Part shown: piece by piece, positions 26,563 through 33,933 of the stretch
How the letters are laid out: every line of letters starts with the position of its first letter
How positions within the stretch are numbered: position 1 is the stretch's first letter
Assembly (NCBI RefSeq): GCF_002078175.1
Contig: NZ_MWFK01000002.1
Location: 1,364,001-1,428,000, forward strand
Reading direction: 5' to 3'
DNA from: Streptomyces sp. M41(2017)
GTDB lineage: Bacteria > Actinomycetota > Actinomycetes > Streptomycetales > Streptomycetaceae
DNA length: 64,000 bases
Notes under the pieces: generated by a model
The model's database searches: none
What the model was told of the DNA's origin: nothing
Seen by the model: only the letters and a program-made list of their open reading frames with translations
Position numbers and translations under genes: made by a program

Positions 26563-26597
26563 GGGCCGCAGGGTCCTCGCTGGGGGCCGATCGGCCC
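26563..26597. promoter_or_regulatory. Two candidate dormancy boxes, one a perfect palindrome
   Basis: GGGCC-GATC-GGCCC at 26584-26597, flanked by a G and a C, makes a 16-base perfect palindrome, the best example in the window. A weaker copy, GGGCC-GCAG-GGTCC, lies at 26563-26576, 21 bases away. Both lie between the DoxX stop (26659) and the stress-protein start (26498), so the minus-strand stress gene is the likely target. Confidence 0.55.
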
Positions 26598-26658
26598 CAT
26601 GGACGCCGGCCGGCCTGCGGGGCGGTGGCCCTGTGGGCGTACCGCCCCGCCCCCGCGG

Positions 26659-27282
26659 TCACCGAAGCCAGGAGTTGCGGTTCACGAGCGGCAGCCGTTC
26701 CCAGACCTTGCCCAGACCCCAGGTCGCTCCCGCGCCCACCACGGCCAGGACGATCAGAACCACCGCGTAGACCACGTGGTAGTCGGCGAACGGGTTCGTC
26801 GACATGCTCGGCGAACCGTCCGACAGATGCCGGGCCGGCGGCCATTCGGCCAGCCACATGAACGCCATCATCAGCGTTCCCGCCACCGCCGCCGGCCGCA
26901 GCATCACACCCGCGACGAGAGCGATCCCGACACCCAGAAGACCGGCCATGAACAGCCAGTCCGCCCACGTGTCCCCGGCCCACGAATGGAACGTCGACTC
27001 CATCGGGCCGGCCGCCACACCGCTCAGGAAGCCCTTGGTGGGCGATCCCCCGTCGATCCAGCCCTTGCCGGACGGCGTCGCGTAGCCGAACCCGAACGTC
27101 TTGTCCAGGAACGCCCACAGGAACACGAACCCCGTCACCAGCCGCAGACCCGCGAACGCATACGACCGAACCGCCGGGACGGACGTCGCCTCGGCTCCTT
27201 CCGCCGGCCGCGCGGAGCCCGCCCCGCGCAACGACGGCCAACGGAATCCCACATGCCGACGAGAATGCTCGTGCACAGCCAT
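26659..27282 (-). CDS. DoxX-family membrane protein
   Basis: This 207-residue integral membrane protein starts at ATG 27282 behind AAAGGGTC; the longer frame to 27534 runs through promoter DNA. After a basic N-terminus come four hydrophobic helices: around FAGLRLVTGFVFLWAFLDK, WLFMAGLLGVGIALVAGVML, AVAGTLMMAFMWLAEW and VVYAVVLIVLAVVGAGATW. The first helix ends in the DKTFGFGYATP segment seen in many DoxX/DoxD relatives. DoxX proteins are linked to thiosulfate:quinone oxidation or membrane redox complexes, but the activity of this one is unknown. Two palindromes at 27383-27427 lie upstream. Confidence 0.85.
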   Translation of the reverse strand: MAVHEHSRRHVGFRWPSLRGAGSARPAEGAEATSVPAVRSYAFAGLRLVTGFVFLWAFLDKTFGFGYATPSGKGWIDGGSPTKGFLSGVAAGPMESTFHSWAGDTWADWLFMAGLLGVGIALVAGVMLRPAAVAGTLMMAFMWLAEWPPARHLSDGSPSMSTNPFADYHVVYAVVLIVLAVVGAGATWGLGKVWERLPLVNRNSWLR

Positions 27283-27382
27283 GATGCTGACCCTTTCGGG
27301 AACCGCCGGGCCCGGTGCCCGACACGGAACACTCTCCCGAGCGAGGGTGATCCGCACCGGATGCCGAACGGCCGCGACCTCA

Positions 27383-27427
27383 GGGCTGAACGGCCCTTCT
27401 CGGAAGCCCGGTTGGGCCGGAGGGCCC
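27383..27427. promoter_or_regulatory. Two candidate dormancy boxes upstream of the DoxX gene
   Basis: GGGCT-GAAC-GGCCC at 27383-27396 and GGGCC-GGAG-GGCCC at 27414-27427 lie 100-145 bases upstream of the DoxX start, 31 bases apart. Each has at least nine of ten arm bases. They are in the 262-base gap after the SulP gene stop, which holds no other gene. Confidence 0.42.
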
Positions 27428-27544
27428 GGCACGAACCGTCGGAGGTCCGTGCGTTCTGGTCCAATGCGCCGCCCGAAGGGCGGGTTGCCCGGGGTCGGAC
27501 ACGCGGAGAGTCGCCAAAGGCCGCACGCTGACACGACTCGGGAG

Positions 27545-29269
27545 CTAGGACCCCGGGCGGTTTCGCCGCCGGTCCTCGTAGGCCGCCACAGCCGTCGGAA
27601 GCGTCGGGAAGATCAGCTCCGGGCCGACTGATGCGGTGAGTCCGTAGACGTCGAGGTCGCGGCGGAGGTCCTGCTTGACGCGCGCGAGCGCGAAGACGAT
27701 GCCACGGCGCCCGAGCTCCTTGCGCAGCTCGTCCACGGCATCGAGAGCGGTGATGTCGACCTCGACGTTGGCCTCCGTGTTCAGTACGAACCACCCCACC
27801 GGACCAGGATGTTCGTCGACCGCTGAAAGGGCCCGCCGCCTGAAGTTCTCGGCGTTGGCGAAGAAGAGAGGCGAGTCGTAGCGATAGACCAGCAGTCCCG
27901 GCACCGTGCGGGCCTGCGGATAGTCGTCCACGTCGTGCATGCCGGCCAGCCCCGGCACCAGTCCCTCGACGGCGTCGTGGGGGCGGGCCACGCGCGTGAG
28001 CATCTCGGCGACCGACAGCCCCACGGCGACCAGGACGCCGTAGAGGATGTCCAGGGCAAGGACCCCGGCGAGACAGCCCACGGCGAGGAGCAGTTCGCGC
28101 CGTCTGAAGGCGGCCAGCCGCCGGAATCCGGCGAAATCCATGATGCGGACGGCGGCGTACACGACCAGTGCGCCCAGCACCGCCGCCGGGGTGTGGGAGA
28201 GCAGGGGGCTGAGGAGGAGCAGGACGGCGAGGACGGCGGCGGCCGCGACGAGGGAGTACGCCTGAGTGCGGCCGCCCGCCGAGGCCGCCAGGGCGGTGCG
28301 GCTCGCGCTGCTGCTCACCGGGAGTCCGTGCAGGACTCCCGCGCCGAGGTTGGCGGCGCCCAGTGCCAGGAGCTCCTGGTTCGGGTCGAGTTCGCCGTCG
28401 TCGATGGTGAAAGCTCGCGCGGTGAGGATGACGTCGGTGTAGCCGACGAGGAGGACCCCGAGCGCCGGAAGGACCAGTCGTGCAAGATCGTCGACGGCCG
28501 GCAGCACCGGAGTGGGCAAGCCGGACGGCACATCACCGATCACGGTGATGCCGTGGTGATCCAGACCGAGGACGGCCACGAGCAGCGTGCCGAGCACCAG
28601 GGCGATCAACGGCCCCGGAAGGACACGGGAGTAGTGCGGCACCAGGAAGAGGAAGGCGATCGTCGCAGCGGAGAAAGCCACCGTGGCGAGATGGGCCTCA
28701 CCGAGATGGGCCAGGAAGGAAAACAGCTGGGGGAAGAACTCCGCTCCCGTGGTCGGCACACCGGTCAACTTGGACAACTGGTCGACGATCATGATGAGCG
28801 CCACGCCCGTCATATAACCGACCAGGATCGGCCGGGACAGCAGATCGGCGAGGAAGCCGAGGCGTGCCGCCCACGCCACGAGGAACAGCAGGCCGACCAC
28901 GACGGCCAGGCCCGCGGCGAGCACGGCGTACCGTCCGGGATCGCCTGCGGCGAGCGGACCGACGACCGTTGCCGTCATCAGCGCGGTCGTCGACTCAGGC
29001 CCCACGGACAGGAGCCGCGACGAACCCAGCAGCGTGTAGAGGAGCAGAGCCGGCAGGATCGCCCACAGTCCGGCGACCGGCGGTAGTCCCGCCAAGCCCG
29101 CGTACGCCATGACCTGGGGAACGAGATAGGCGGCCACCGTCAGCCCGGCCACCAGATCACCGCGCAGCCAGGACCGCTGGTACCCCCTCAGGACTCCGAG
29201 GCCCGGTGCCAGCCGCGGCACCAGGCAATGCCACGGTCCCTTGCTCTCAGCACCACGGTGCAGGGACAT
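27545..29269 (-). CDS. SulP-family anion permease with C-terminal STAS domain
   Basis: This 574-residue permease starts at ATG 29269 behind GGGGAGGGAG. The transport core (about 30-425) has 10-14 hydrophobic segments with the early SulP pattern VAAYLVPQVMAYAGLAGLPP and the conserved GLPVSSSASRTALAASAGG. The cytoplasmic STAS domain (about 440-560) contains FVLNTEANVEVDITALDAVD, whose T/D turn matches STAS phosphorylation-type loops. Members move sulfate, bicarbonate or other anions; the substrate is undetermined. The gene lies downstream of a degenerate box and a 38-base tandem repeat, divergent from the Acg-like nitroreductase. Confidence 0.92.
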   Translation of the reverse strand: MSLHRGAESKGPWHCLVPRLAPGLGVLRGYQRSWLRGDLVAGLTVAAYLVPQVMAYAGLAGLPPVAGLWAILPALLLYTLLGSSRLLSVGPESTTALMTATVVGPLAAGDPGRYAVLAAGLAVVVGLLFLVAWAARLGFLADLLSRPILVGYMTGVALIMIVDQLSKLTGVPTTGAEFFPQLFSFLAHLGEAHLATVAFSAATIAFLFLVPHYSRVLPGPLIALVLGTLLVAVLGLDHHGITVIGDVPSGLPTPVLPAVDDLARLVLPALGVLLVGYTDVILTARAFTIDDGELDPNQELLALGAANLGAGVLHGLPVSSSASRTALAASAGGRTQAYSLVAAAAVLAVLLLLSPLLSHTPAAVLGALVVYAAVRIMDFAGFRRLAAFRRRELLLAVGCLAGVLALDILYGVLVAVGLSVAEMLTRVARPHDAVEGLVPGLAGMHDVDDYPQARTVPGLLVYRYDSPLFFANAENFRRRALSAVDEHPGPVGWFVLNTEANVEVDITALDAVDELRKELGRRGIVFALARVKQDLRRDLDVYGLTASVGPELIFPTLPTAVAAYEDRRRNRPGS

Positions 29270-29367
29270 GCAACTCCCTCCCCTTCGTCATCCGCTCAGC
29301 ATCTCTTCGATCGCCGTTGCCACGCGAGGGCCGATCGGACGGACCACGAGGGCTTTCCCCACCGAGG

Positions 29368-29481
29368 CTTTCCCCACCGACGGAATCGCCTCGCTCGGGC
29401 CGAGCCTTTCCCCACCGACGGAATCGCCTCGCTCGGGCCGAGCCTTTCCCCACCGACGGAATCGCCTCGCTCGGGCCGAGC
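29368..29481. repeat. Three tandem copies of a 38-base repeat with an internal palindrome
   Basis: Three virtually identical units lie at 29368-29405, 29406-29443 and 29444-29481, each starting CTTTCCCCACCGACGG and ending in the palindrome GCTCGG-G-CCGAGC (29393-29405, 29431-29443, 29469-29481). A partial copy, CTTTCCCCACCGA, precedes them at 29353-29365. The array is noncoding between sulP and the nitroreductase gene. The absence of spacers rules out CRISPR. It could be a multi-site operator or a recent slippage expansion. Confidence 0.88.
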
Positions 29482-29606
29482 CTTCGACTGGACACCCGGC
29501 ACGGATGTCCGTCCAGGAGGAGCCCGGTGCGCCTTCTGCTCCCTCCAGGACGGTGTGCCGTCGAAGGACGAACGCACCAGAACGTGACCGTTCAGCCCCC
29601 TGGCCC

Positions 29607-29620
29607 GGGCCGGTCGGCCC
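29607..29620. promoter_or_regulatory. Candidate dormancy box upstream of the Acg-like gene
   Basis: GGGCC-GGTC-GGCCC with perfect arms lies 79 bases before the nitroreductase ATG. Its core is identical to the sites at 9119 and 16250. In Mycobacterium tuberculosis, acg (Rv2032) is a classic DevR target, which strengthens the case. Confidence 0.5.
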
Positions 29621-29698
29621 CTGGGCCGTCGCCCCCCGGAAGCCCAGCCTGAAGACAGCCGCGTGTCCGCGGTCCACCTCGTCCGGCAGGAGGCCGCC

Positions 29699-30709
29699 AT
29701 GCCCTCGACCTATCCGGACTCGGCGACGCTGGAAAAGCTCGTGTCCGCCGCCGTGGCGGCTCCATCGATGCACAACACCCAGCCGTGGCGCTTCCGGCTC
29801 GCCGCCGACGCGCCCACCCTCGAGATTCACGCGACCGCCGAGCGGGCTCTGCCCTACGAGGACCCTCACGGCAGGGCCCTGCACATAGCGGCCGGAGCGG
29901 CTCTGTTCAACCTTCGCGTGGCAGTGACCCACCTCGGCTGGACGCCGGTCACCCGGCTGCTCCCCGATCCTCACCGCCCCGGCCTCCTCGCCACCGTCCG
30001 GATCGCCCGCCAGGCGAACGCCCGCGCACCGCACACCACCGATCTGTACGACGCGATCTGGCGCCGACACAGCAGTCGGCTCACCTTCACCGAGGAAGCG
30101 GTCCCGGGCCTCGTCCTGCTCGATCTGGTGGAGGCCGCCCAGTTGGAGGGCGCCAAGCTGACCGTCCCCACGCCGCACGAGGTGGAACGTCTGCTGCGGG
30201 TCACGGCACAGGCCGAACACCGCAATCATGACGACCCCTACCGAAGCGTCGAAAGCCGCCGGTGGACCGGCCGGGACGCAACCTCCGACTCGGGCATCCC
30301 GTCCGACGCCCTCGGACCGCAGGACGCTTTCGAACGCATGCCGATGCGTGACTTCTCGGCTCAACGCTCCCGGGAGCGCTTGCCCTCACGCCCGTTCGAG
30401 CGGACCCCGACGCTGGCCTGTCTGGCCACGGGCCACGACCGCCGCTCCGACTGGCTGCGGGCCGGACAGTCGCTGCAACACGTCCTGCTGGTCGCTACCG
30501 CGCACGGCCTACGGACGTCGCTCCTGCATCAGGCCATGGAGTGGCCCGACCTGCGCAGTCGTCTAGGGAACCCCACGGCCGCCTTCGACCATGTCCAGAT
30601 GCTCATCCGGCTCGGATACGGCCCTGAAGGCGCCCCGACACCACGCCGCTCGACCCGCATGTTCCTGGACCTCGACGAGGGCTCCGCCCCAGGAGATCCG
30701 GAGACCTAA
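29699..30709 (+). CDS. Acg-like FMN-binding nitroreductase-family protein
   Basis: This 336-residue protein starts at ATG 29699 behind CAGGAGGCC. The N-terminal half has AAVAAPSMHNTQPWRF, the family phosphate/FMN motif, and LHIAAGAALFNLRVA. The C-terminal half repeats the fold, with LRAGQSLQHVLLVATAHGL and MLIRLGYGP. This fused double arrangement is typical of Acg (Rv2032-type) proteins, which bind FMN but lack a proven nitroreductase reaction; FMN sequestration has been proposed for the family. A strong dormancy box precedes it. The enzymatic activity here is unknown. Confidence 0.9.
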   Translation: MPSTYPDSATLEKLVSAAVAAPSMHNTQPWRFRLAADAPTLEIHATAERALPYEDPHGRALHIAAGAALFNLRVAVTHLGWTPVTRLLPDPHRPGLLATVRIARQANARAPHTTDLYDAIWRRHSSRLTFTEEAVPGLVLLDLVEAAQLEGAKLTVPTPHEVERLLRVTAQAEHRNHDDPYRSVESRRWTGRDATSDSGIPSDALGPQDAFERMPMRDFSAQRSRERLPSRPFERTPTLACLATGHDRRSDWLRAGQSLQHVLLVATAHGLRTSLLHQAMEWPDLRSRLGNPTAAFDHVQMLIRLGYGPEGAPTPRRSTRMFLDLDEGSAPGDPET

Positions 30710-31171
30710 AGGTCAGGGCACGTTCACCGGTGCGATCACGACGGCGCGGGTCCCGCCCGGTTGACGCATCGGCCCGAGTGACCGCACCACCGGGGCAGCC
30801 GGCCAGGCCGCCGGTCCCAGCGGCCCGTGCGCAGTCCACTCCGGTTCACCATCCCCGCGGGGGCGGGGCGGCCCTATGGACGACAGAGGTCCGCCAGCAC
30901 TTCCTGCAGATCGGCGAAGCCTTCGACCGGCGCAGTTCTCATCGGCACACAGCAGGTTTCCCTCCGCTTTCGCCATCGCAACCAGATGGACGACGATTGA
31001 GAGACGGAGGCAGAGGTACTCGGGCATCACCACATATCGGAAGCCGCCAGTGTGACGATCACCTACCGAGCAGCGCTCCACGTACAAGGTTGCCTGACGC
31101 TCCGTGACGAAAGCGGCGCTCCCAGCGCGGCGAAAGCGGCGCCGGCCTCACTTTCAGTGAAAGGAAGCATC
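30710..31171. other. Intergenic region with degenerate dormancy boxes, no supported gene
   Basis: This 462-base stretch has overlapping frames on both strands but no family signature, no good ribosome-binding site and less regular codon use, so I call none. It contains GGTCC-CAGC-GGCCC at 30823-30836 and GGGCG-GGGC-GGCCC at 30861-30874, two imperfect copies of the box core 38 bases apart, 300-350 bases upstream of the gvpA/gvpF chimera. It may be a promoter region or the remains of a lost gene. Confidence 0.45.
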
Positions 31172-32116
31172 GTGAGTGTGATGCCACAGAGCGGATACAG
31201 CGTTGCCCCCAGTAGTGGAACGGGCAGCCTCTGCGACGTTCTGGAACTCATTCTCGACCGCGGACTTGTCATCGACGCGTTCACCCGGGCCCAGCCGAAC
31301 ACCCGGAAGGATGGCGAAAGCAACGACTCGGAAAGGGACAACGCAGGAGCGGAGGCGGGAGCGGCGGGCATTCGACCGCGTCGGCACCGGGCACGAAGCG
31401 CCTCGGGAACCGTTTCTCCCGAGGAGGACCGCGCGGACCGCGCAGCGACCGTGTACGCGTACGCCCTGACGCTCAGGGACCATCCACTGCGGCTCGACGG
31501 CCTCAACGGCGTGGGCGGCCCACCGACCCCTCTGCGTACGGTGCCCGCCGGCCCTCTCTGCGCCGTGGTGAGCGACGTCTCCGAGGAACCGCATCCCACG
31601 GAACGGGACATCGGCGCCCATCACGACGTCCAGCAACGTTTGATGGAGAGCGGTGTCGTCCTCCCCCTCCGCTTCGGCGCCACAGCCCCGGACGACGATG
31701 CCGTCCGCTCCGCTGTGGAGGAACACGCGGATGACTACGCGGAGAGGCTGCGCCGGCTGGACGGGTGCGTCGAATACAGCCTCAAAGCGGCCCAGGAAGC
31801 CAGACAGCCCAATGATCACCTCCGGGACGCCGAAGCCGACTCCGAAGCGGGTTCCCGGCAGGGCGAGTTGGACGTACAGAACGCGCGCCCCCGCCTGGAG
31901 GCACTGGCGTCCGGCGTGACCGAGGCGTTCCGCCCGTTCACCCGGGAGGTCAAGCCCGGTGCACCGAGCGGCGAGGACTTCCTCAGCGTCTCGTTTCTTG
32001 TGTCGAGCGACCAGGACGAACTGTTCACGGCCTCCGAGATGAGCCTCGCCCATCAGATGGGCGAGGACTTCGACTTCCGGCTGCACGGCCCGCTTCCGCC
32101 GTACAGCTTCGTCTAG
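31172..32116 (+). CDS. Chimeric gas vesicle protein: N-terminal GvpA half fused to a GvpF/L domain
   Basis: This 314-residue protein starts at GTG 31172 with AAAGGAAG 5 bases before it. Residues 1-37 copy the start of GvpA, including GSLCDVLELILDRGLVIDAF, but stop where GvpA's second strand and helix should follow (FVRVSLVGIEILKIDAR in the nearby gvpA). A charged linker (38-95) leads to a complete GvpF/L domain (about 98-314), with ATVYAYALTLRDHPL, VVLPLRFGATAPDD and the family ending RLHGPLPPYSFV. The gene is convergent with the gvp operon and outside it. It may be a recombination product that still makes protein, perhaps an assembly factor with a shell-like tag. Confidence 0.82.
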   Translation: MSVMPQSGYSVAPSSGTGSLCDVLELILDRGLVIDAFTRAQPNTRKDGESNDSERDNAGAEAGAAGIRPRRHRARSASGTVSPEEDRADRAATVYAYALTLRDHPLRLDGLNGVGGPPTPLRTVPAGPLCAVVSDVSEEPHPTERDIGAHHDVQQRLMESGVVLPLRFGATAPDDDAVRSAVEEHADDYAERLRRLDGCVEYSLKAAQEARQPNDHLRDAEADSEAGSRQGELDVQNARPRLEALASGVTEAFRPFTREVKPGAPSGEDFLSVSFLVSSDQDELFTASEMSLAHQMGEDFDFRLHGPLPPYSFV

Positions 32117-32138
32117 GGCCGGCGCACACACGGGACGC

Positions 32139-32161
32139 GCCCCCACGAACACGCTGGGGGC
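32139..32161. terminator. Hairpin between convergent gvp transcripts
   Basis: GCCCCCA (32139-32145) pairs with TGGGGGC (32155-32161) around a 9-base loop. It lies between the stop of the chimera (32116) and the gvpK stop (32179) and could end both transcripts. It lacks a T-tract on both sides, which is common in actinobacteria. Confidence 0.5.
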
Positions 32162-32178
32162 CACCCGCCGGGGCGCCC

Positions 32179-32457
32179 TCAGTTTCGGGGCAGCAGCGTT
32201 CCCAGGGGGCCGAGGTCGAGATTGAGGTCCTCGGGGTTCACACCGTGCTGTGCGCAGAGCTCGGTCATGCGTTGATCGAGCAGCATCAGGGTCGTCCCGA
32301 TCTCGTCGGCCTGCTCATCGCTCAGGTCTCCCTGCTCGATGCGGCGGATCGCCTGCCGTTCCATCAGCTGCCGGAGCAGCTCGACCACGGTGAGCACCAG
32401 CGCCACCAGATCGCGTCCCATCTGGTCACGGTCGAGGTCCAGTCGGGGGGTCGTCAC
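32179..32457 (-). CDS. gvpK: Gas vesicle protein GvpK
   Basis: This 92-residue protein starts at GTG 32457, overlapping the gvpS stop by GTGA. It has the family core DLVALVLTVVELLRQLMERQ followed by AIRRIEQGDLSDEQADEIG and LMLLDQRMTELCAQHGV. Short GvpK proteins are needed for gas vesicle formation in several organisms, probably in assembly. It is the last gene of the operon O-A-F-G-Y-Z-J-L-S-K. Coupling by overlap supports co-translation with gvpS. Confidence 0.93.
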   Translation of the reverse strand: MTTPRLDLDRDQMGRDLVALVLTVVELLRQLMERQAIRRIEQGDLSDEQADEIGTTLMLLDQRMTELCAQHGVNPEDLNLDLGPLGTLLPRN

Positions 32458-32681
32458 AGTGGCCCACTGTCTGCCCAGGGGGCCGGGACGCGTTCGTTGA
32501 CGGATGACAGCAGGGCATGGAGCGAGATCCGTACCAAGGGCACGTCGGCAATGGCGATGACCAGGTCCCCACTGACCACCACGCCAGTTGCCAGAACACG
32601 ATCCAGCAGGTCGACGAGCGGCACGCCGATGGGCCCGTTCAACGGACCTGCGCTGTCCCAGGGAACCGGGTCGTGCGTCAC
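32454..32681 (-). CDS. gvpS: Gas vesicle GvpA/J-like minor shell protein (GvpS)
   Basis: This 75-residue GvpA-fold protein starts at GTG 32681, with GAGGTG from the end of gvpL as ribosome-binding site. The core VPLVDLLDRVLATGVVVSGD then LVIAIADVPLVRISLHALLS follows the helix-strand-strand-helix pattern of GvpA. It lacks the long charged C-terminal tail of the gvpA here. Its position between gvpL and gvpK matches gvpS of Streptomyces-type clusters. It is probably a minor shell or tip component. Confidence 0.9.
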   Translation of the reverse strand: MTHDPVPWDSAGPLNGPIGVPLVDLLDRVLATGVVVSGDLVIAIADVPLVRISLHALLSSVNERVPAPWADSGPL

Positions 32682-32684
32682 GGT

Positions 32685-33542
32685 CTACACCTCGCCGACG
32701 AAGGAGTAGGGCACCCAGGGTCCGGACAGCTCGATCTGTGCTCCGGTACGTTCCTGCAGGGTTCGTGTCAGCAGCGCGAGCTCTTCGGAGCGGCGTTCCG
32801 CCACGAGATAGGTGGCGTTGAGGATCTGGACCCTCCGGTCCGTCGACGGCTGAGGGTGCGGTCGAAGCCTGCGGGACGCGGTGGCGAGCCGCCCGACCTG
32901 CTCATCCACCGTCTCGGCTGTCCTCAGGGCATCTTCCTGACTCCGCTCACGAAGTCGTTGCGCACCGCGCTTGCGCTCGAGGTACGCGAGGCCCGCTCCC
33001 GCCGCCGGGCGCCCTCGGCCCGTTGTGACGCCCGGCCGACCGGCGCGCCGGTCCGCGTCGTCCGTGGGAGCCGTTGCAGCCGTTGCAGCCGTTGCAGCCG
33101 TTGCAGCCGTTGCAGCCGGGGGTGCGTACACCTTCACACCCCATTCGGCGTGGTGAGCGATCCGCTTCAACGCGGCGCGGAACCGAGCCGTCTCCTTCGT
33201 CAGAGCGTCCCGGGCCCGTTCGTCCGCGTGATAGACCGTCGCCATCGGCAGCGGAACGGTGGGGCAGGCAGCCGCGACCACCGAGACGACGTCGTGGTGC
33301 GCGCGTGCGTATCGTTCCAGTTCCCGCTGGTCCGACAGACGGCTCTGCCAGGCTTCGTCGGTGAAGTCACGGGCTCGGACGGTCTGCACGATCGCTGTGA
33401 AGGAGTCCAGCGCCAGCAGCCTGACAGGCGCCTCGTGCGTCACTCCGGGCAGGCCGGCCCAGGAAGACGGGTCCGGGTCGCGGCAGACGGCGAACACATA
33501 GGTGGCGTTGGCGTCCGAAACGTCAGCGTCGTGCTGCCTCAT
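32685..33542 (-). CDS. gvpL: Gas vesicle protein GvpL (GvpF/L family)
   Basis: This 285-residue protein starts at ATG 33542 behind GAGGAGAGC. The GvpF/L domain starts NATYVFAVCRDPD, has TVPLPMATVYHADER in the middle and ends with the family signature IELSGPWVPYSFVGEV. A central insert (about 145-170) is an Ala-Thr-Ala repeat, coded by five 9-base units, which interrupts the domain after WGVKVYAPP. GvpF/L proteins bind GvpA and act as chaperones or minor tip components. It follows gvpJ after a 67-base gap, the widest spacing inside this operon. Confidence 0.92.
   Translation of the reverse strand: MRQHDADVSDANATYVFAVCRDPDPSSWAGLPGVTHEAPVRLLALDSFTAIVQTVRARDFTDEAWQSRLSDQRELERYARAHHDVVSVVAAACPTVPLPMATVYHADERARDALTKETARFRAALKRIAHHAEWGVKVYAPPAATAATAATAATAATAPTDDADRRAGRPGVTTGRGRPAAGAGLAYLERKRGAQRLRERSQEDALRTAETVDEQVGRLATASRRLRPHPQPSTDRRVQILNATYLVAERRSEELALLTRTLQERTGAQIELSGPWVPYSFVGEV
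33070..33114. repeat. 9-base microsatellite inside gvpL
   Basis: Five perfect copies of GCCGTTGCA lie head to tail. Read on the minus strand they encode Ala-Thr-Ala units. Because the unit is a multiple of three, copy-number change by slippage would lengthen or shorten GvpL without a frameshift. The run lies in a linker, not in the conserved fold. Confidence 0.92.
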
Positions 33543-33609
33543 GTACGTCGGCTCTCCTCGATCGTCGATGGTTGATCTTTCAGACCGTGCACACCGTCCG
33601 GCGGCGTCC

Positions 33610-33933
33610 CTACTCGTCCGCCGTCCCGGACTCGAGCGCCCGGAGACGCTCCCGCAGTTCGCGGTTCTCCTCGTGCAGGGCGTCGCGAGAAGCGCGGGAG
33701 CTGAGGGCAGGATCGGACTCCCACCAGTCGATTCCGGCCTTCTTCGCCGTATCCACGGATGCCACGAACAGGCGGAGCCGAATGGTGAGCAGTTCGATGT
33801 CGAGGAGGTCGATCTTGATGTCTCCGGCGATCACGATGCCCTTGTCCAGGACGCGTTCGAGGATGTCGGCGAGGTTGTTCGCCTGAGGTCCGGGGGCGGG
33901 ATAGTGCTCCTGCCGAAAGTCGACATCAGTCAC
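33610..33933 (-). CDS. gvpJ: Gas vesicle protein GvpJ (GvpA family)
   Basis: This 107-residue protein starts at GTG 33933, overlapping the gvpZ stop by GTGA. The GvpA-type core is NLADILERVLDKGIVIAGDI followed by KIDLLDIELLTIRLRLFVAS and VDTAKKAGIDWWES. The C-terminus (about 85-105) is a probable coiled coil, ALHEENRELRERLRALES. GvpJ homologues are minor shell proteins involved in tip formation and initiation. Order and length fit the Streptomyces-type cluster. Confidence 0.92.
   Translation of the reverse strand: MTDVDFRQEHYPAPGPQANNLADILERVLDKGIVIAGDIKIDLLDIELLTIRLRLFVASVDTAKKAGIDWWESDPALSSRASRDALHEENRELRERLRALESGTADE

Larger units (their letters stand above)
29270..29698. promoter_or_regulatory. 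Divergent promoter region of sulP and the nitroreductase gene
   Basis: This 429-base gap has no gene. It holds, left to right, a degenerate box GGGCC-GATC-GGACG at 29328-29341 near sulP, a 38-base tandem repeat at 29368-29481, and a strong box GGGCC-GGTC-GGCCC at 29607-29620, 79 bases before the nitroreductase ATG. The arrangement suggests separate control elements for the two directions, with the repeat between them. Confidence 0.5.

Noticed and set aside
29353..29481. CRISPR-like array
   Set aside because: The 38-base units are directly adjacent with no unique spacers, and no cas gene is present.
30713..31107. Two overlapping frames (one per strand) in the gap before the gas vesicle chimera
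   Set aside because: Neither has a convincing ribosome-binding site, motif or steady codon pattern; treated as noncoding or decayed DNA.
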